From Rhodocyclales bacterium (lineage in GTDB: Bacteria; Pseudomonadota; Gammaproteobacteria; Burkholderiales; Rhodocyclaceae), in the NCBI GenBank assembly GCA_016183655.1, contig JACPEH010000008.1:434001-498000 (forward strand): a DNA stretch of 64,000 nucleotides, given 5' to 3'. Below the pieces are notes generated by a model. That model worked only from the letters and a program-made list of their open reading frames with translations, was not told the DNA's origin and searched no databases. Positions 45,385-54,880 of this stretch are shown in pieces. Every line of letters begins with the position of its first letter. Position 1 is the first letter of the stretch. The translations under genes and the position numbers were made by a program.

Positions 45385-46500
45385 TCAAGCCGCGCTGCCG
45401 CGGCCGGCGGCAGCCGGGATGCGCGGCGTGGCGCAGACCACGTCGCCGCACTGGGCGCGGTGGCGCAGCGCATGGTCGATCAGCACCAGCGCCAGCATCG
45501 CCTCGGCGATCGGCGTCGCGCGGATGCCGACGCAGGGGTCGTGCCGGCCGTGCGTCTCCACCGTCGCCGGGTTGCCGGCGCGGTCGACCGTCTGCCGCGG
45601 CAGGCGGATGCTGGAGGTCGGCTTGATCGCCAGGTTCACGAGAATGTTCTGACCGGTCGAGATGCCACCGAGGATGCCGCCGGCGTTGTTGGAGAGGAAG
45701 CCTTGCGGCGTCATCTCGTCACCGTGCTCGGTCCCCTTCTGCGCCACCGACGCGAAGCCGGCGCCGATCTCGACGCCCTTCACCGCGTTGATGCTCATCA
45801 TCGCGTAGGCGATCTCGGCGTCGAGCCGGTCGTACACCGGCTCGCCCCAGCCCGGCGGCACGCCGGCGGCGGCGACGCTGATCTGCGCGCCGACCGAGTC
45901 GCCGGACTTGCGCAGCTCGTCCATGTAGGCCTCCAGCTGCGGCACGATGCCGGCGTTCGGTGCGAAGAACGGGTTGTTGCCGATCTCGTCGGCGCTCTCG
46001 AACGGAATCCCGATCGGCCCGAGCTGGCTCATCCAGCCCTGAATGGTCACGCCGTAGCGTTCCTGCAGCCACTTGCGGGCAATCGCGCCGGCGGCGACGC
46101 GCACCGCGGTCTCGCGCGCCGACGAGCGGCCGCCGCCGCGGTAGTCGCGGAAGCCATATTTCTGCGTGTAGGCGTAATCGGCATGCCCCGGGCGGAAGGT
46201 CTCGGCGATGTTGCCGTAGTCCTTGCTCCGCTGGTCCTGGTTGCGGATCAGCAGACCGATCGGCGTGCCGGTGGTCCTGCCTTCGAAGACGCCGGAGAGG
46301 ATCTCCACCGTATCCGGCTCGCGGCGCTGGGTCACGTGGCGCGACGTGCCCGGCTTGCGGCGATCGAGCTCGGCCTGGATGTCGGCCTCGCTGATTTCCA
46401 GCCCGGGCGGGCAGCCGTCGACCACGCAGCCGATCGCCGGGCCATGGGATTCGCCGAAGGAAGTGACGGTAAACAGGGTGCCGAGGGTATTTCCGGACAT
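45385..46500 (-). CDS. aroC: Chorismate synthase
   Basis: A 371-residue FMN-dependent enzyme making chorismate from EPSP. '[20 protein letters not shown]', '[20 protein letters not shown]', '[18 protein letters not shown]' and 'GGISTGQNI' are all conserved, and the length is usual. Monocistronic or with the downstream YdcH gene. Confidence 0.97.
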   Translation of the reverse strand: MSGNTLGTLFTVTSFGESHGPAIGCVVDGCPPGLEISEADIQAELDRRKPGTSRHVTQRREPDTVEILSGVFEGRTTGTPIGLLIRNQDQRSKDYGNIAETFRPGHADYAYTQKYGFRDYRGGGRSSARETAVRVAAGAIARKWLQERYGVTIQGWMSQLGPIGIPFESADEIGNNPFFAPNAGIVPQLEAYMDELRKSGDSVGAQISVAAAGVPPGWGEPVYDRLDAEIAYAMMSINAVKGVEIGAGFASVAQKGTEHGDEMTPQGFLSNNAGGILGGISTGQNILVNLAIKPTSSIRLPRQTVDRAGNPATVETHGRHDPCVGIRATPIAEAMLALVLIDHALRHRAQCGDVVCATPRIPAAAGRGSAA

Positions 46501-46715
46501 GGGAAGGCGCTGGGAACAGGGTCAATGGGGACGGGCAAGTTTAGCACAGCGCTTTCCCCCGCCCGGCTCCGCGGGCTTGGCCAATCGAGCACGGATTCGG
46601 CGACGACTGCGCCATTTCCGGGCGCGCACGATGGCGCGCACGCCCGGGCGAAGGAGTGGCATAATTCAAACGTTCGTTTAATTCGAACCTAAAACATAAG
46701 ATTCAGGAGACAGTT

Positions 46716-48194
46716 ATGGCCTTAAACCGCTTCACCAGCTGGTGGCTGCCCGCGGCCGCCCACCAGTCGCCCGCCCTCCTCGTCCGCGCCCGCACCGTGG
46801 TCAGCGTCGCCCTGCTCGCCGGGCTGGTCGCGCCGTTGTTCGCCGTGTCCTACTTCCGCATCGGCCACCCGGCGATGGGCCTGGGCATCCTCATCGGCAG
46901 CGCCGGCATCCTGCTCGGCCCGGTGCTGCTGAAGACCACCGGCAGCCTGCGGCTGGCCGCCGAATTCGTCGCCGCCGCGATGTTCGGCATGGTGACGTGG
47001 ATGGTCTATGTGAACGGCGGCATCCTGTCGACCAGCATCGTCTGGTTCGCCAGCGTGCCGCTGGCCGCGACCTTCATCAGCGGCAGCGTCTCCGGCAGTT
47101 TCTGGTCGGCGGCGACGCTGCTTGCCTGCCTGGGTTTCCTGCTCGCCGAGAAATGGGGGATCGCGCTGCCGCCGAGCCCGATTCCGCCGACCGAGCACGC
47201 CGGGCTGCAGGCCAAGTCGCTGGCCGGTCTGACCATCGTCGTCACGGCGCTGGCGCTGGCCTTCGAGCGCGGCAAGACGCATGGTTTCGTCCGCCTCGAA
47301 GAAGCGCGCCAGGAAGCCGAAACCGCCTCGCGCGCCGTCGCCGACATGCTCCGCCAGGTGTCCTCGTCGATCACCGCCACCGCCAGCGAAAGCAACGGCA
47401 TCACGCAGAGCGCGTCGCTCATCGCCAGCACCATGCAGCGCCAGCGCGACCGTGCCACGGCGATGGTCGACTCGGCGCGGAACATGATCGGCGAGGCCGA
47501 GCGCTACGCCGCCGAATCGCTGCACGCCGCCGATGTCGCCAAGGCCGCCGGCGAGCAGGCGGAGAGCGGCGGCACCGTGATGGATGCGGCGGTGCTCCGC
47601 CTCGACGAGGCGCACGGCGTCATCAGCAACGCCGCCAGCCGCCTCGAAGAACTGGGCAAGCGCAGCGCCGAGGTCACCTCGATCGTCCAGTTGATCCGCG
47701 AAATCGCCGACCAGACCAACCTGCTCGCGCTCAACGCCGCGATCGAGGCAGCGCGCGCCGGCGAACAGGGGCGCGGCTTCGCCGTCGTTGCCGACGAAGT
47801 GCGCAAGCTGGCCGAACGCACGCAGAACTCGACCCAGGACATCGAAGCCAAGATCCGCCTGATCGTCGAAGGCACCGGCGCCGCCATCGACGCCATGAGC
47901 CAGGGCAGCGAGCACATGCGGGCCGGCCGCAGCGGCGCCGGCGAGGCGCAGCAGCGGATGAGCGGCATCATCGGCGAGGCCCGCCGCCTGGCCGAGCTGC
48001 TGCAGGCCGTGTCCAGCGCCGGGCAGGCGCAGCGCGCCGGTTTTGCCGCGCTGGCCAGTGACATGAGCGAGCTCGGCGACAACACCCGCAGCCTCTCCGC
48101 CGAGACCGACACCATCGCCGGCGCCATCCGCCGCCTCGACGCGCTGATGGCCGAGCTCGGGCTGGCGGCGCAACGCTGCCAGGGCACCGCCTGA
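46716..48194 (+). CDS. Methyl-accepting chemotaxis protein with membrane-embedded sensor
   Basis: A 492-residue chemoreceptor. The first 190 residues hold about six hydrophobic helices and almost no periplasmic domain ('[20 protein letters not shown]', '[20 protein letters not shown]'), so the sensor is in the membrane, as in MASE-type inputs. No HAMP is obvious; a coiled coil leads to the signalling hairpin with '[20 protein letters not shown]' and '[20 protein letters not shown]'. A TTCAGGAGACAG site lies ahead of the ATG at 46716. Ligand unknown. Confidence 0.92.
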   Translation: MALNRFTSWWLPAAAHQSPALLVRARTVVSVALLAGLVAPLFAVSYFRIGHPAMGLGILIGSAGILLGPVLLKTTGSLRLAAEFVAAAMFGMVTWMVYVNGGILSTSIVWFASVPLAATFISGSVSGSFWSAATLLACLGFLLAEKWGIALPPSPIPPTEHAGLQAKSLAGLTIVVTALALAFERGKTHGFVRLEEARQEAETASRAVADMLRQVSSSITATASESNGITQSASLIASTMQRQRDRATAMVDSARNMIGEAERYAAESLHAADVAKAAGEQAESGGTVMDAAVLRLDEAHGVISNAASRLEELGKRSAEVTSIVQLIREIADQTNLLALNAAIEAARAGEQGRGFAVVADEVRKLAERTQNSTQDIEAKIRLIVEGTGAAIDAMSQGSEHMRAGRSGAGEAQQRMSGIIGEARRLAELLQAVSSAGQAQRAGFAALASDMSELGDNTRSLSAETDTIAGAIRRLDALMAELGLAAQRCQGTA

Positions 48195-48300
48195 AGCGGA
48201 ACGGGGAAGCGCTGGCGCGATCGAGCCAGCGCAAGGCTTCCCTGATTCACCGCCGAGGCCGTGCTACAGTGAATCAGGACACCCCACCCCGCCTACCGCG

Positions 48301-48459
48301 ATGCGCCACAAACCGAAATCTCCGCCACCGCCGGCACCGAAACCGTCGAAGCAAGCCGTGCCGCCGGCCGCCAACCCGCGCCAGGCGGAAGACCAGCGCT
48401 GGCAGCGGACGGTCCGCTTCAACTGGGACAAGGGTGGCAGCCAGGGCGGACGGCGGTGA
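48301..48459 (+). CDS. 52-residue basic, proline-rich hypothetical protein
   Basis: A small open frame encoding 'MRHKPKSPPPPAPKPSKQAV' and a tail 'QRWQRTVRFNWDKGGSQGG'. Its TGA overlaps the GTG start of the DsbA-like gene (GTGA), which suggests coupling. The WxRTVRFNWDKGG end resembles a conserved tail in small hypothetical proteins of related bacteria, from memory rather than search. No signal or membrane span. Confidence 0.5.
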   Translation: MRHKPKSPPPPAPKPSKQAVPPAANPRQAEDQRWQRTVRFNWDKGGSQGGRR

Positions 48460-49091
48460 GCACGCCGCTCGTCATCGACGTCGTTTCCGATGTCGTCTGC
48501 CCGTGGTGCTTCATCGGCAAGCGGCACCTGGATGCGGCACTGGCGCAATTCGACGCACCGGTGTCGGTACGCTGGCACCCCTTCTTTCTCAACCCGGACA
48601 CGCCGCCCACGGGCGAACCCTACCGGCCGTTTCTGGAACGGAAATTCGGCGGCGCGCAGGCGCTCGAAAACATCTGGGCACGCGTGCGCGCGGCCGGGCA
48701 GCGGGCCGGCATCGACTTCGCGTTCGAGAAGATCGAATTGCGCGCCAACACGCTGGCGGCGCACCGGCTGATCCATCGCTTCCAGACCAGGGGGCTGGCT
48801 ACCGACGCGCTGGTCGAGCGGATTTTCACGGCAGGCTTCTGCGACGGCCGCTTCATCGGCGACCCGGCGGAGCTGGCGGCAATTGCCGCCGCGTGCGGCG
48901 ATGACCGCGCGCAGACGCTCGCCTGGCTGCAGAGCGACGCCGAGGCCGAAACCGTACGGGCCGAGGCGGCCCGCATCCGTCAGCAGGGCATCGACGGCGT
49001 GCCCTTCTTCATCTTCAACGGCCGGCTGGCCGTGGAGGGCGCCCAGCCGCCCGACGTGCTGCTGGACGCCCTGCGCCGGGCTCAGGCCTGA
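48456..49091 (+). CDS. DsbA-family oxidoreductase (FrnE-like)
   Basis: A 211-residue cytoplasmic thioredoxin-fold protein with a helical insert. The active site is 'SDVVCPWCFIGKRHLDAAL' (Cys-Pro-Trp-Cys), and 'GIDGVPFFIFNGRLAV' holds the cis-Pro loop. This is the FrnE/2-hydroxychromene-isomerase-like branch of DsbA, without a signal peptide. Start is a GTG at 48456, overlapping the small upstream gene. Its end overlaps convergent ilvN by 10 bases. Possible role in thiol stress. Confidence 0.88.
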   Translation: MSTPLVIDVVSDVVCPWCFIGKRHLDAALAQFDAPVSVRWHPFFLNPDTPPTGEPYRPFLERKFGGAQALENIWARVRAAGQRAGIDFAFEKIELRANTLAAHRLIHRFQTRGLATDALVERIFTAGFCDGRFIGDPAELAAIAAACGDDRAQTLAWLQSDAEAETVRAEAARIRQQGIDGVPFFIFNGRLAVEGAQPPDVLLDALRRAQA

Positions 49092-49393
49092 AAGAACTCC
49101 TCTAGCCGCTCGAACACCGCATGGTCGGCGCCGTGGCGGCGCACGGCGAGCACGTCTTCGAGCTTTTCCACCTGCTTGATCATCTGCGGCAGACGCACGT
49201 CCTCGTTGACCAGCAGCCAGATGCGACTGGTATCGCCCTGGCCCACCGGCATGACGAGGATGCCCTCGACGTTGTAGGCGCGGCGGGAGAACAGGCCGAC
49301 GACGTGGCTCATCACGCCGGCGTGGTTGTTGACGTCGATTTCGAGCACGGCGCGCGCCAGTGCCTTGCGTTCGTTCGGGGAGATCGCGTTCAT
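49082..49393 (-). CDS. ilvN: Acetolactate synthase small (regulatory) subunit, short form
   Basis: A 103-residue ACT-domain subunit ('LEIDVNNHAGVMSHVVGLFS', 'ARRAYNVEGILVMPV'-like core, 'LVNEDVRLPQMIKQVEKLED'). It is the short IlvN type, not the about 160-residue IlvH type, and is expected to give valine feedback control to IlvB. It follows ilvB by three bases, in the same operon under a leader-peptide attenuator. Confidence 0.9.
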   Translation of the reverse strand: MNAISPNERKALARAVLEIDVNNHAGVMSHVVGLFSRRAYNVEGILVMPVGQGDTSRIWLLVNEDVRLPQMIKQVEKLEDVLAVRRHGADHAVFERLEEFFQA

Positions 49394-49396
49394 CGT

Positions 49397-51124
49397 TCAG
49401 CCTCCAATCATGTCTTTGTTCGAGGCGCCCGGGGGCACCATCGGATACACCTTCTCGTTCATATCGATGCTGGCGTGGATCAGGCACGGTCCCGGCGCGT
49501 TCAGCGCCTCGGCCAGCGCCACGCGCGGGTGCGCCACCTTGTCGAGGTCGACGGCACGAATGCCGAAACCCTCGGCGACCTTGATGAAGTCCGGCACCGA
49601 CTGGAATTTTGATGCGTAGATGCGCTCGCCGTAGAACAGCGTCTGCTGCTGGTAGACGAGGCCGAGCGAGGCATTGTTCATCAGCACCACCTTGACGTTG
49701 GCGCCCTCCTCCGCGGCGGTGACCAGTTCCTGGATGTTCATCAGGATCGAGCCGTCGCCGGAGAAGCAGACCACCGTGCGCTGCGGCTCGGCGAGCGCGG
49801 CGCCGATCGCCGCCGGCAGGCCGAAGCCCATCGTCCCGAGGCCGCCCGAGGTCAGCCACTGGCGCGGCCGGCGCAACGGATAGGCTTGCGCCACCCACAT
49901 CTGGTGCTGGCCGACGTCGGTGGCGACCGTGGCCTGGTCGTCAAGCGCGGCGGCAACGGCCGAGATCAGCCCGTAGTGCGTACGCGGGTCGTCGATCCCC
50001 GGCGTCTGCAGCGGATGCTGCGACTTCAGGCCGGCGACGTGCGACAGCCAGCGCTTGCGCAACTGCGGCGGCACCTTCGGCAACAGGCGCTGCAGCACGT
50101 CCGACACATCGCCGGTGATGCCGACATGGGCGGCCTTGATCTTGTCCAGCTCCGACGGGTCGATGTCGATGTGGATGATCTTCGCGCCGGGACAAAAGGC
50201 GGCGACCTTGCCGGTGGCGCGGTCGTCGAAGCGGGCGCCGACGGCGATCAGCAGGTCGCATTCGTCGAGCGCGAGGTTGGTGCAGCGGGCGCCGTGCATG
50301 CCGAGCATGCCCAGCGACAGCGGGTGGTCGACCGGCATCGCGCCGAGCGCCATCAGCGTCATCACGGTCGGCAGCGACGCCTTTTCGGCAAGCGCCACGG
50401 CGAGTTCGGCAGCACCGGAGTGCACGACGCCGCCGCCGAGGTAGAGGATCGGTTTCTCGGCAGCGGCGATCATTTCCACCGCCGCCAGAATCGCCGCTTC
50501 GTCGGCAACCGGCGCCGGCAGCGCGCGACCGGGCGCGGGCCATTCCCGCACCTCGATACGCTGGTTCTGCACGTCCTTCGGGATATCGACCAGCACCGGG
50601 CCGGGACGGCCGGAGGCGGCGATCTCGAAGGCGCGCGGGATCACTTCGAGCAGTTCCTCGGCCGAGGAAACGAGGAAGTTGTGCTTGGTGATCGGCAGCG
50701 TCAGGCCGTAGGTATCGACCTCCTGGAAGGCATCGGTGCCGATCATCGCCTTCGGCACCTGGCCGGTGATGGCGACCAGCGGGATCGAGTCGAGCTTGGC
50801 GTCGGCGATCGCCGTCAGCAGGTTGGTCGCACCGGGGCCGGAGGAGGCCAGGCACACCGCCGGCTTGCCGGTGGCGCGCGCCATGCCCTGCGCCATGAAA
50901 CCGGCGCCCTGCTCGTGGCGGGCCAGCACGTGGTGGATCCTGTCGGTTCCGGAGAGCGCGTCGTAGAACGGCAGGATGGCGCCGCCGGGGATGCCGGCGA
51001 CGGTGGTGATGCCCTGCCGCTCAAGCAGGCGGACGACAATCTGGGCGCCGCTGAGGGTTTCGGCGGCGGTCTGGGTAGCGGCTTCTGCGGCCGCACTCCG
51101 GGCTTCGGTCGGGGTTGATGACAT
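49397..51124 (-). CDS. ilvB: Acetolactate synthase large subunit
   Basis: A 575-residue ThDP enzyme making acetolactate for valine, leucine and isoleucine. 'VAGIPGGAILPFYDAL', the ThDP-activating Glu in 'VLARHEQGAGFMAQGMARA', 'GDGSILMNIQELVTAAEEGA' (Mg-ThDP motif), and 'MGFGLPAAIGAALAEPQ' are present. N-terminus has an Ala/Thr-rich extension of about 25 residues. Start at MSSTPTEARS (51124). It is followed by ilvN and preceded by an ivbL-like leader and terminator. Confidence 0.95.
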   Translation of the reverse strand: MSSTPTEARSAAAEAATQTAAETLSGAQIVVRLLERQGITTVAGIPGGAILPFYDALSGTDRIHHVLARHEQGAGFMAQGMARATGKPAVCLASSGPGATNLLTAIADAKLDSIPLVAITGQVPKAMIGTDAFQEVDTYGLTLPITKHNFLVSSAEELLEVIPRAFEIAASGRPGPVLVDIPKDVQNQRIEVREWPAPGRALPAPVADEAAILAAVEMIAAAEKPILYLGGGVVHSGAAELAVALAEKASLPTVMTLMALGAMPVDHPLSLGMLGMHGARCTNLALDECDLLIAVGARFDDRATGKVAAFCPGAKIIHIDIDPSELDKIKAAHVGITGDVSDVLQRLLPKVPPQLRKRWLSHVAGLKSQHPLQTPGIDDPRTHYGLISAVAAALDDQATVATDVGQHQMWVAQAYPLRRPRQWLTSGGLGTMGFGLPAAIGAALAEPQRTVVCFSGDGSILMNIQELVTAAEEGANVKVVLMNNASLGLVYQQQTLFYGERIYASKFQSVPDFIKVAEGFGIRAVDLDKVAHPRVALAEALNAPGPCLIHASIDMNEKVYPMVPPGASNKDMIGG

Positions 51125-51178
51125 CTGGCGCTCCTTTCGGTGGTTGCCTTCCGGTTTCACCGAGGGAGGCCAGAAACG

Positions 51179-51212
51179 AAAACCCCCGCTCGGTTTGCAC
51201 CGGCGGGGGTTT
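51179..51212 (-). terminator. Attenuator terminator before ilvB
   Basis: On the minus strand AACCCCCGC and GCGGGGGTTTT form a GC-rich stem around a loop of about 14 bases, ending in TTTT. It lies between the valine-rich leader (stop 51234) and the ilvB start (51124), the standard place for an amino-acid attenuator. Confidence 0.85.
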
Positions 51213-51233
51213 CTGGAAACTGGTGTGTTGCTG

Positions 51234-51350
51234 CTAAACCCGCGACGGTGCGTGCGTTACGACGCCTACGACGATGCGTACTACCGGTACCGAAATGGCG
51301 AGCGCTGCCACGGAGGCGGCAGTGCGGGCGGAGTCGGAACGGCGGTTCAT
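51234..51350 (-). CDS. ivbL: ilvBN leader peptide (ivbL-like)
   Basis: A 38-residue leader: basic start (MNRRSDSARTAAS), then a branched-chain-rich segment 'ISVPVVRIVVGVVTHAP' with eight Val/Ile in a row of twelve, very like the E. coli IvbL core. Ribosome stalling at Val codons when charged tRNA is scarce would free ilvBN from termination. It ends 22 bases before the attenuator hairpin. Identification is by composition and position. Confidence 0.85.
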   Translation of the reverse strand: MNRRSDSARTAASVAALAISVPVVRIVVGVVTHAPSRV

Positions 51351-51507
51351 GGCGTCGGGTCGTCGGTGACAGCGGGTTTTCGGAAAACGAGCGCTGATTA
51401 TGCGGGCAGCCGCCGGCGCGATGCAAGTTCTTTTTTCGTGCGCTTTTTCCTTCCCCGCGGGCCGCCGCTTGCGCCTATCATCTCGCCAAAATCCGCCGGA
51501 GACCACG

Positions 51508-52353
51508 ATGAGCGCCAACCCTTTCGCCGACCTGCCGCCGATGAGCGAGGACGAACTCGACGCCTGCGCCGCCCGCGTCGCCGAACTGCCCGACGAACAC
51601 AGCGGCTGGGTGGCACAATTGCTGATCGAGTGTCGCCGCGCGCGCAGCACGCCGGGCGGCCTGCCGCAACCCACGGGCGAGGCCGCGGGGGAAGTGGCCG
51701 AGGCCGAAGCCGCGCTCGACGCCAACCTGACCCAGGTCGTACTCGACGCCGCCGAATGGCTGCGCACGCTGTGGGAGGTCGGCTACATGGGCGCGGCGAC
51801 GCTGCCGGTGCCGCCGCGCACGCACTTCCCGCAGATCGAGGTCGAGGACGTGGTGAAATCGGTGCTCTTCGCACGCATTCGCCACGGCAAGCATCCGCTG
51901 CCCTTTCCGCCGCCGACGCGCTGGGGCAGCCCATGGCACGAAGTGGTCGAGTCGGACGAAGCGCAGGCAGTCGAAGCCGAGATCATCGAGGACGGCGGCC
52001 GTCCGGCCTTCGCCATGATCGACGGCTGCAACCGCTGGCGCATCGTGCGCGACGAGGACGGCGGCACCGCCTACGTCGTCCAGCACGCCGGCAAGGGCCC
52101 CTTCTACCGGCTGAGCCCCGACCCGTTCATGGCGACGCTGCTGCGCCTGCCGCCGGAAGCGGTGCGCCGCATCGTCGCCCGCGAGCGCGCCGGCCTGCTC
52201 AGCTATGCGCTGGAATGGGTACACGACGATGGCCGCAGCGAAGAGGTGCCGCTGCGCGCCGCGACCTGGGAAGGGGCGGAAGCCGCGGCCAACGCCTGGA
52301 TTGCCCGCCACCACCCGGCCCACTACGGGCGCATCGGCTTCGCGCACGCCTGA
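51508..52353 (+). CDS. Hypothetical protein, acidic
   Basis: A 281-residue soluble, acidic protein beginning 'MSANPFADLPPMSEDELDAC'. No signal peptide or membrane span. The C-terminal half has aromatic/strand-rich segments ('AFAMIDGCNRWRIVRDEDGG', 'AYVVQHAGKGPFYRLSPDP'). I do not recognise the family. Start at 51508, which leaves the ilv leader region between the divergent ilvB and this gene. A bidirectional terminator lies about 100 bases after its stop. Confidence 0.7.
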   Translation: MSANPFADLPPMSEDELDACAARVAELPDEHSGWVAQLLIECRRARSTPGGLPQPTGEAAGEVAEAEAALDANLTQVVLDAAEWLRTLWEVGYMGAATLPVPPRTHFPQIEVEDVVKSVLFARIRHGKHPLPFPPPTRWGSPWHEVVESDEAQAVEAEIIEDGGRPAFAMIDGCNRWRIVRDEDGGTAYVVQHAGKGPFYRLSPDPFMATLLRLPPEAVRRIVARERAGLLSYALEWVHDDGRSEEVPLRAATWEGAEAAANAWIARHHPAHYGRIGFAHA

Positions 52354-52449
52354 GCGATGCGCACTGCGCATCGCGAAGCGACGGGGCCTCGGGCTCAAGT
52401 CCTCTTGGGGGACGCCTGAAACCAGGCTTCGCGCCGACTGCGGAAAAAG

Positions 52450-52475
52450 AAAGGCCGGGAGACTTCCCGGCCTTT
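52450..52475. terminator. Bidirectional terminator between convergent genes
   Basis: AAAGGCCGGGA-GACT-TCCCGGCCTTT is a perfect 8-base GC stem with A/T-rich flanks on both sides. It lies between the convergent hypothetical gene (stop 52353) and fadD (stop 52576) and can serve both. Confidence 0.85.
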
Positions 52476-52575
52476 GCGTCGCAGCCAAGGGGGGGCGACG
52501 CTCAGGCGCACCCCAACATACAAGGGCACTTGAGCCATAGGCCCCTTCGCCTCGTTAATGCGCGAAGCGCATCAC

Positions 52576-54249
52576 TCAGGCGGCCTTCGCTTCGTCCTTG
52601 AGCGCGCGGCGCAGGATCTTGCCGACGTTGGTCTTCGGCAGTTCGTCGCGGAACTCGACGTGGTGCGGCACCTTGTAGCCGGTCAGGTTGTCGCGACAGT
52701 GGGCAATGATCGCCTCGGCGGTCAGGTTCGGGTCCTTCTTCACGACGAAGATCTTCACCGCCTCGCCGGAACGTTCGTCGGGCACGCCGACAGCCGCCAC
52801 TTCGACGACGCCCGGGTGCATGGCGACGACGTCCTCGACTTCGTTCGGATACACGTTGAAGCCGGAAACGAGGATCATGTCCTTCTTGCGGTCGACGATG
52901 CGCAGGAAGCCGTTGTCATCCATCACCGCGACGTCGCCGGTGCGCAGGAAGCCGTCATCCATGATCACCTTGGCCGTCTCCTCGGGACGGTTGTAGTAGC
53001 CCAGCATCACCTGCGGCCCGCGCACGCAGAGTTCGCCCGGCTGCCCGTGCGGCACGTCGACGCCGCTGTCGTCGCGGATGGCGACCTCGGTCGACGGAAC
53101 CGGCAGGCCGATCGAGCCGTTGTACTCCTTCAGCGTCGTCGGATTGATGGTCACCGCCGGCGAGGTCTCGGTCAGGCCGTAGGCTTCGATCAGCGGCTTG
53201 CCGGTAACCTGCTTCCAGCGCTCGGCAACCGCCTTCTGCACCGCCATGCCGCCGCCCAGCGTGACCTTCAGAGAGGAGAAGTCGAGCTTGCAGAACTCCT
53301 CGTTGCGCAACAGCGCGTTGAACAGCGTATTGACGCCGGTGATGACGCTGAACTTGTGCTTGGCGAGCTCCTTGGCGAAGCCGGGGATGTCGCGCGGGTT
53401 GGCGATCAGCACGTTGCGGGCGCCGATCTGGAAGAAGGTGAAGCAGTTCGCGGTGAGCGCGAAGATGTGGTACAGCGGCAGCGCGGTGATGATGCACTCC
53501 TCGCCTTCCTTGATCGCCGGCTTGATCCACGCGTAGGCCTGCAGCACGTTGCCGACGATGTTGCGGTGGATCAGCATGGCGCCCTTGGAAACGCCGGTGG
53601 TGCCGCCGGTGTATTGCAGGAAGGCGATGTCGTCGTGCGTGATCTCGACCTTCTTCAGCTCCGCGCCGGCGCCCTTGGCCAGCACCGACTTCAGCGTCAC
53701 CGCGCGCGGCAGGTGGTAGGCCGGCACCAGCTTCTTCACGTGCTTGACGACGAAGTTGACGATGGCGCCCTTGAGGCCGCCGAGCATATCGCCCATCTTC
53801 GTCAGCACGACGTGCTTCACCTGCGTCTTGTCGAGGACTTCGGCCAGCGTCGCCGCGAAGTTGTCCATGATGACGATGACGTCGGCGCCGGAGTCCTTGA
53901 GCTGGTGTTCCAGTTCGCGCGGGGTGTAGAGCGGGTTGCAGTTGACCACGACGTAGCCGGCGCGCAGCGCACCGAACATGCAGACCGGGTACTGCAGCGT
54001 GTTCGGCATCATCAGTGCGATGCGCGCGCCCTTGGGCAGCTTCAGCACCGACTGCAGCCAGGCGGCGAAGTCGCGCGACAGCCGGTCGACGTCGCCGTAG
54101 GTCAGCTCGACGCCCATGCTGATGTAGGCGACCTTGTCGCGATACTTGGCGACGCCCTGCTCGAAGAGGTCGGCGACCGACTTGTAGGTGTTGATGTCGA
54201 TCTCGGCGGGAATGCCGTCCGGATAGCTCTTCAGCCAAATCTTTTCCAT
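52576..54249 (-). CDS. fadD: Long-chain fatty acid-CoA ligase
   Basis: A 557-residue AMP-forming ligase that activates fatty acids for beta-oxidation. ATP/AMP signature '[20 protein letters not shown]', '[14 protein letters not shown]', '[20 protein letters not shown]' with 'TGDVAVMD', and the C-terminal Lys in '[17 protein letters not shown]' are all seen. Start at [12 protein letters not shown] (54249) as in the FadD family. It is monocistronic, 88 bases downstream of the CBS-domain gene. Confidence 0.95.
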   Translation of the reverse strand: MEKIWLKSYPDGIPAEIDINTYKSVADLFEQGVAKYRDKVAYISMGVELTYGDVDRLSRDFAAWLQSVLKLPKGARIALMMPNTLQYPVCMFGALRAGYVVVNCNPLYTPRELEHQLKDSGADVIVIMDNFAATLAEVLDKTQVKHVVLTKMGDMLGGLKGAIVNFVVKHVKKLVPAYHLPRAVTLKSVLAKGAGAELKKVEITHDDIAFLQYTGGTTGVSKGAMLIHRNIVGNVLQAYAWIKPAIKEGEECIITALPLYHIFALTANCFTFFQIGARNVLIANPRDIPGFAKELAKHKFSVITGVNTLFNALLRNEEFCKLDFSSLKVTLGGGMAVQKAVAERWKQVTGKPLIEAYGLTETSPAVTINPTTLKEYNGSIGLPVPSTEVAIRDDSGVDVPHGQPGELCVRGPQVMLGYYNRPEETAKVIMDDGFLRTGDVAVMDDNGFLRIVDRKKDMILVSGFNVYPNEVEDVVAMHPGVVEVAAVGVPDERSGEAVKIFVVKKDPNLTAEAIIAHCRDNLTGYKVPHHVEFRDELPKTNVGKILRRALKDEAKAA

Positions 54250-54290
54250 CTGTCCTCCAGGTGTTTTTTCAGGTTTGTTTGAATTTATTG

Positions 54291-54316
54291 GGGCTTGCCT
54301 TCGTGGAGGCAAGCCC
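54291..54316. terminator. Hairpin between the CBS gene and fadD
   Basis: GGGCTTGCCT and AGGCAAGCCC form a perfect 10-base stem around a 6-base loop, 21 bases after the CBS-protein stop on the minus strand. It is followed by CAATAAATT rather than a clean U-tract, so termination may be partial. Confidence 0.6.
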
Positions 54317-54336
54317 GGGGGCCCTGCTGCCCGCAA

Positions 54337-54789
54337 TCAGCCTTGAGCTTGTTCGCCCTCCGGCCAGTTACGGATGTAGTTCTTGAGCATGCGATTCTCG
54401 AAGCCCTGCTCTTCGAGGACGGCCTTGGCCACGTCGAGGAAGGAAATCACGCCCTGCAGCACGTCTCCCTCCATCACCGGCAGGTAGCGGGAATGCTTGT
54501 CGATCATCAGCCGGCGCAGTTCGTCGACCGGCATCGACGGCGGCACGGTGACCGGATCGCGGACCATGACGTCGCCGACGGTCACGCCATCGAGCTTGCC
54601 CTTGTGGCGATTGACCGCCTGCAGCACTTCGCGGAAGGTGAGCATGCCGACCATCGCACCGCTGTTCATGACCACCAGCGAGCCGACGTCGTGGTCGGCC
54701 ATCGCGCTGATCGCCTCGGCCAGCAATTCGTTCGGCGTCGCCGTAAACAGCGTCGTGCCCTTAACACGAAGGATTTCCCGCACTTGCAT
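54337..54789 (-). CDS. CBS-domain protein
   Basis: A 150-residue protein made of two CBS domains ('ELLAEAISAMADHDVGSLVV' and 'PVDELRRLMIDKHSRYLPVM'). Such stand-alone pairs bind adenosine nucleotides and regulate partner enzymes or transporters. The C-terminus 'MLKNYIRNWPE' is a usual tail of this family. The start at MQVREILRVKGTTLFT fits. Partner unknown; it precedes fadD. Confidence 0.9.
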   Translation of the reverse strand: MQVREILRVKGTTLFTATPNELLAEAISAMADHDVGSLVVMNSGAMVGMLTFREVLQAVNRHKGKLDGVTVGDVMVRDPVTVPPSMPVDELRRLMIDKHSRYLPVMEGDVLQGVISFLDVAKAVLEEQGFENRMLKNYIRNWPEGEQAQG

Positions 54790-54880
54790 TTGCTTCCCCT
54801 GTTACCTGTATTGTTGGACCGGCCGCTCAAACGACCGTTTGCCCTGCGATGCTATCCCAACTGGGGGTTTTGCGGAAGAA

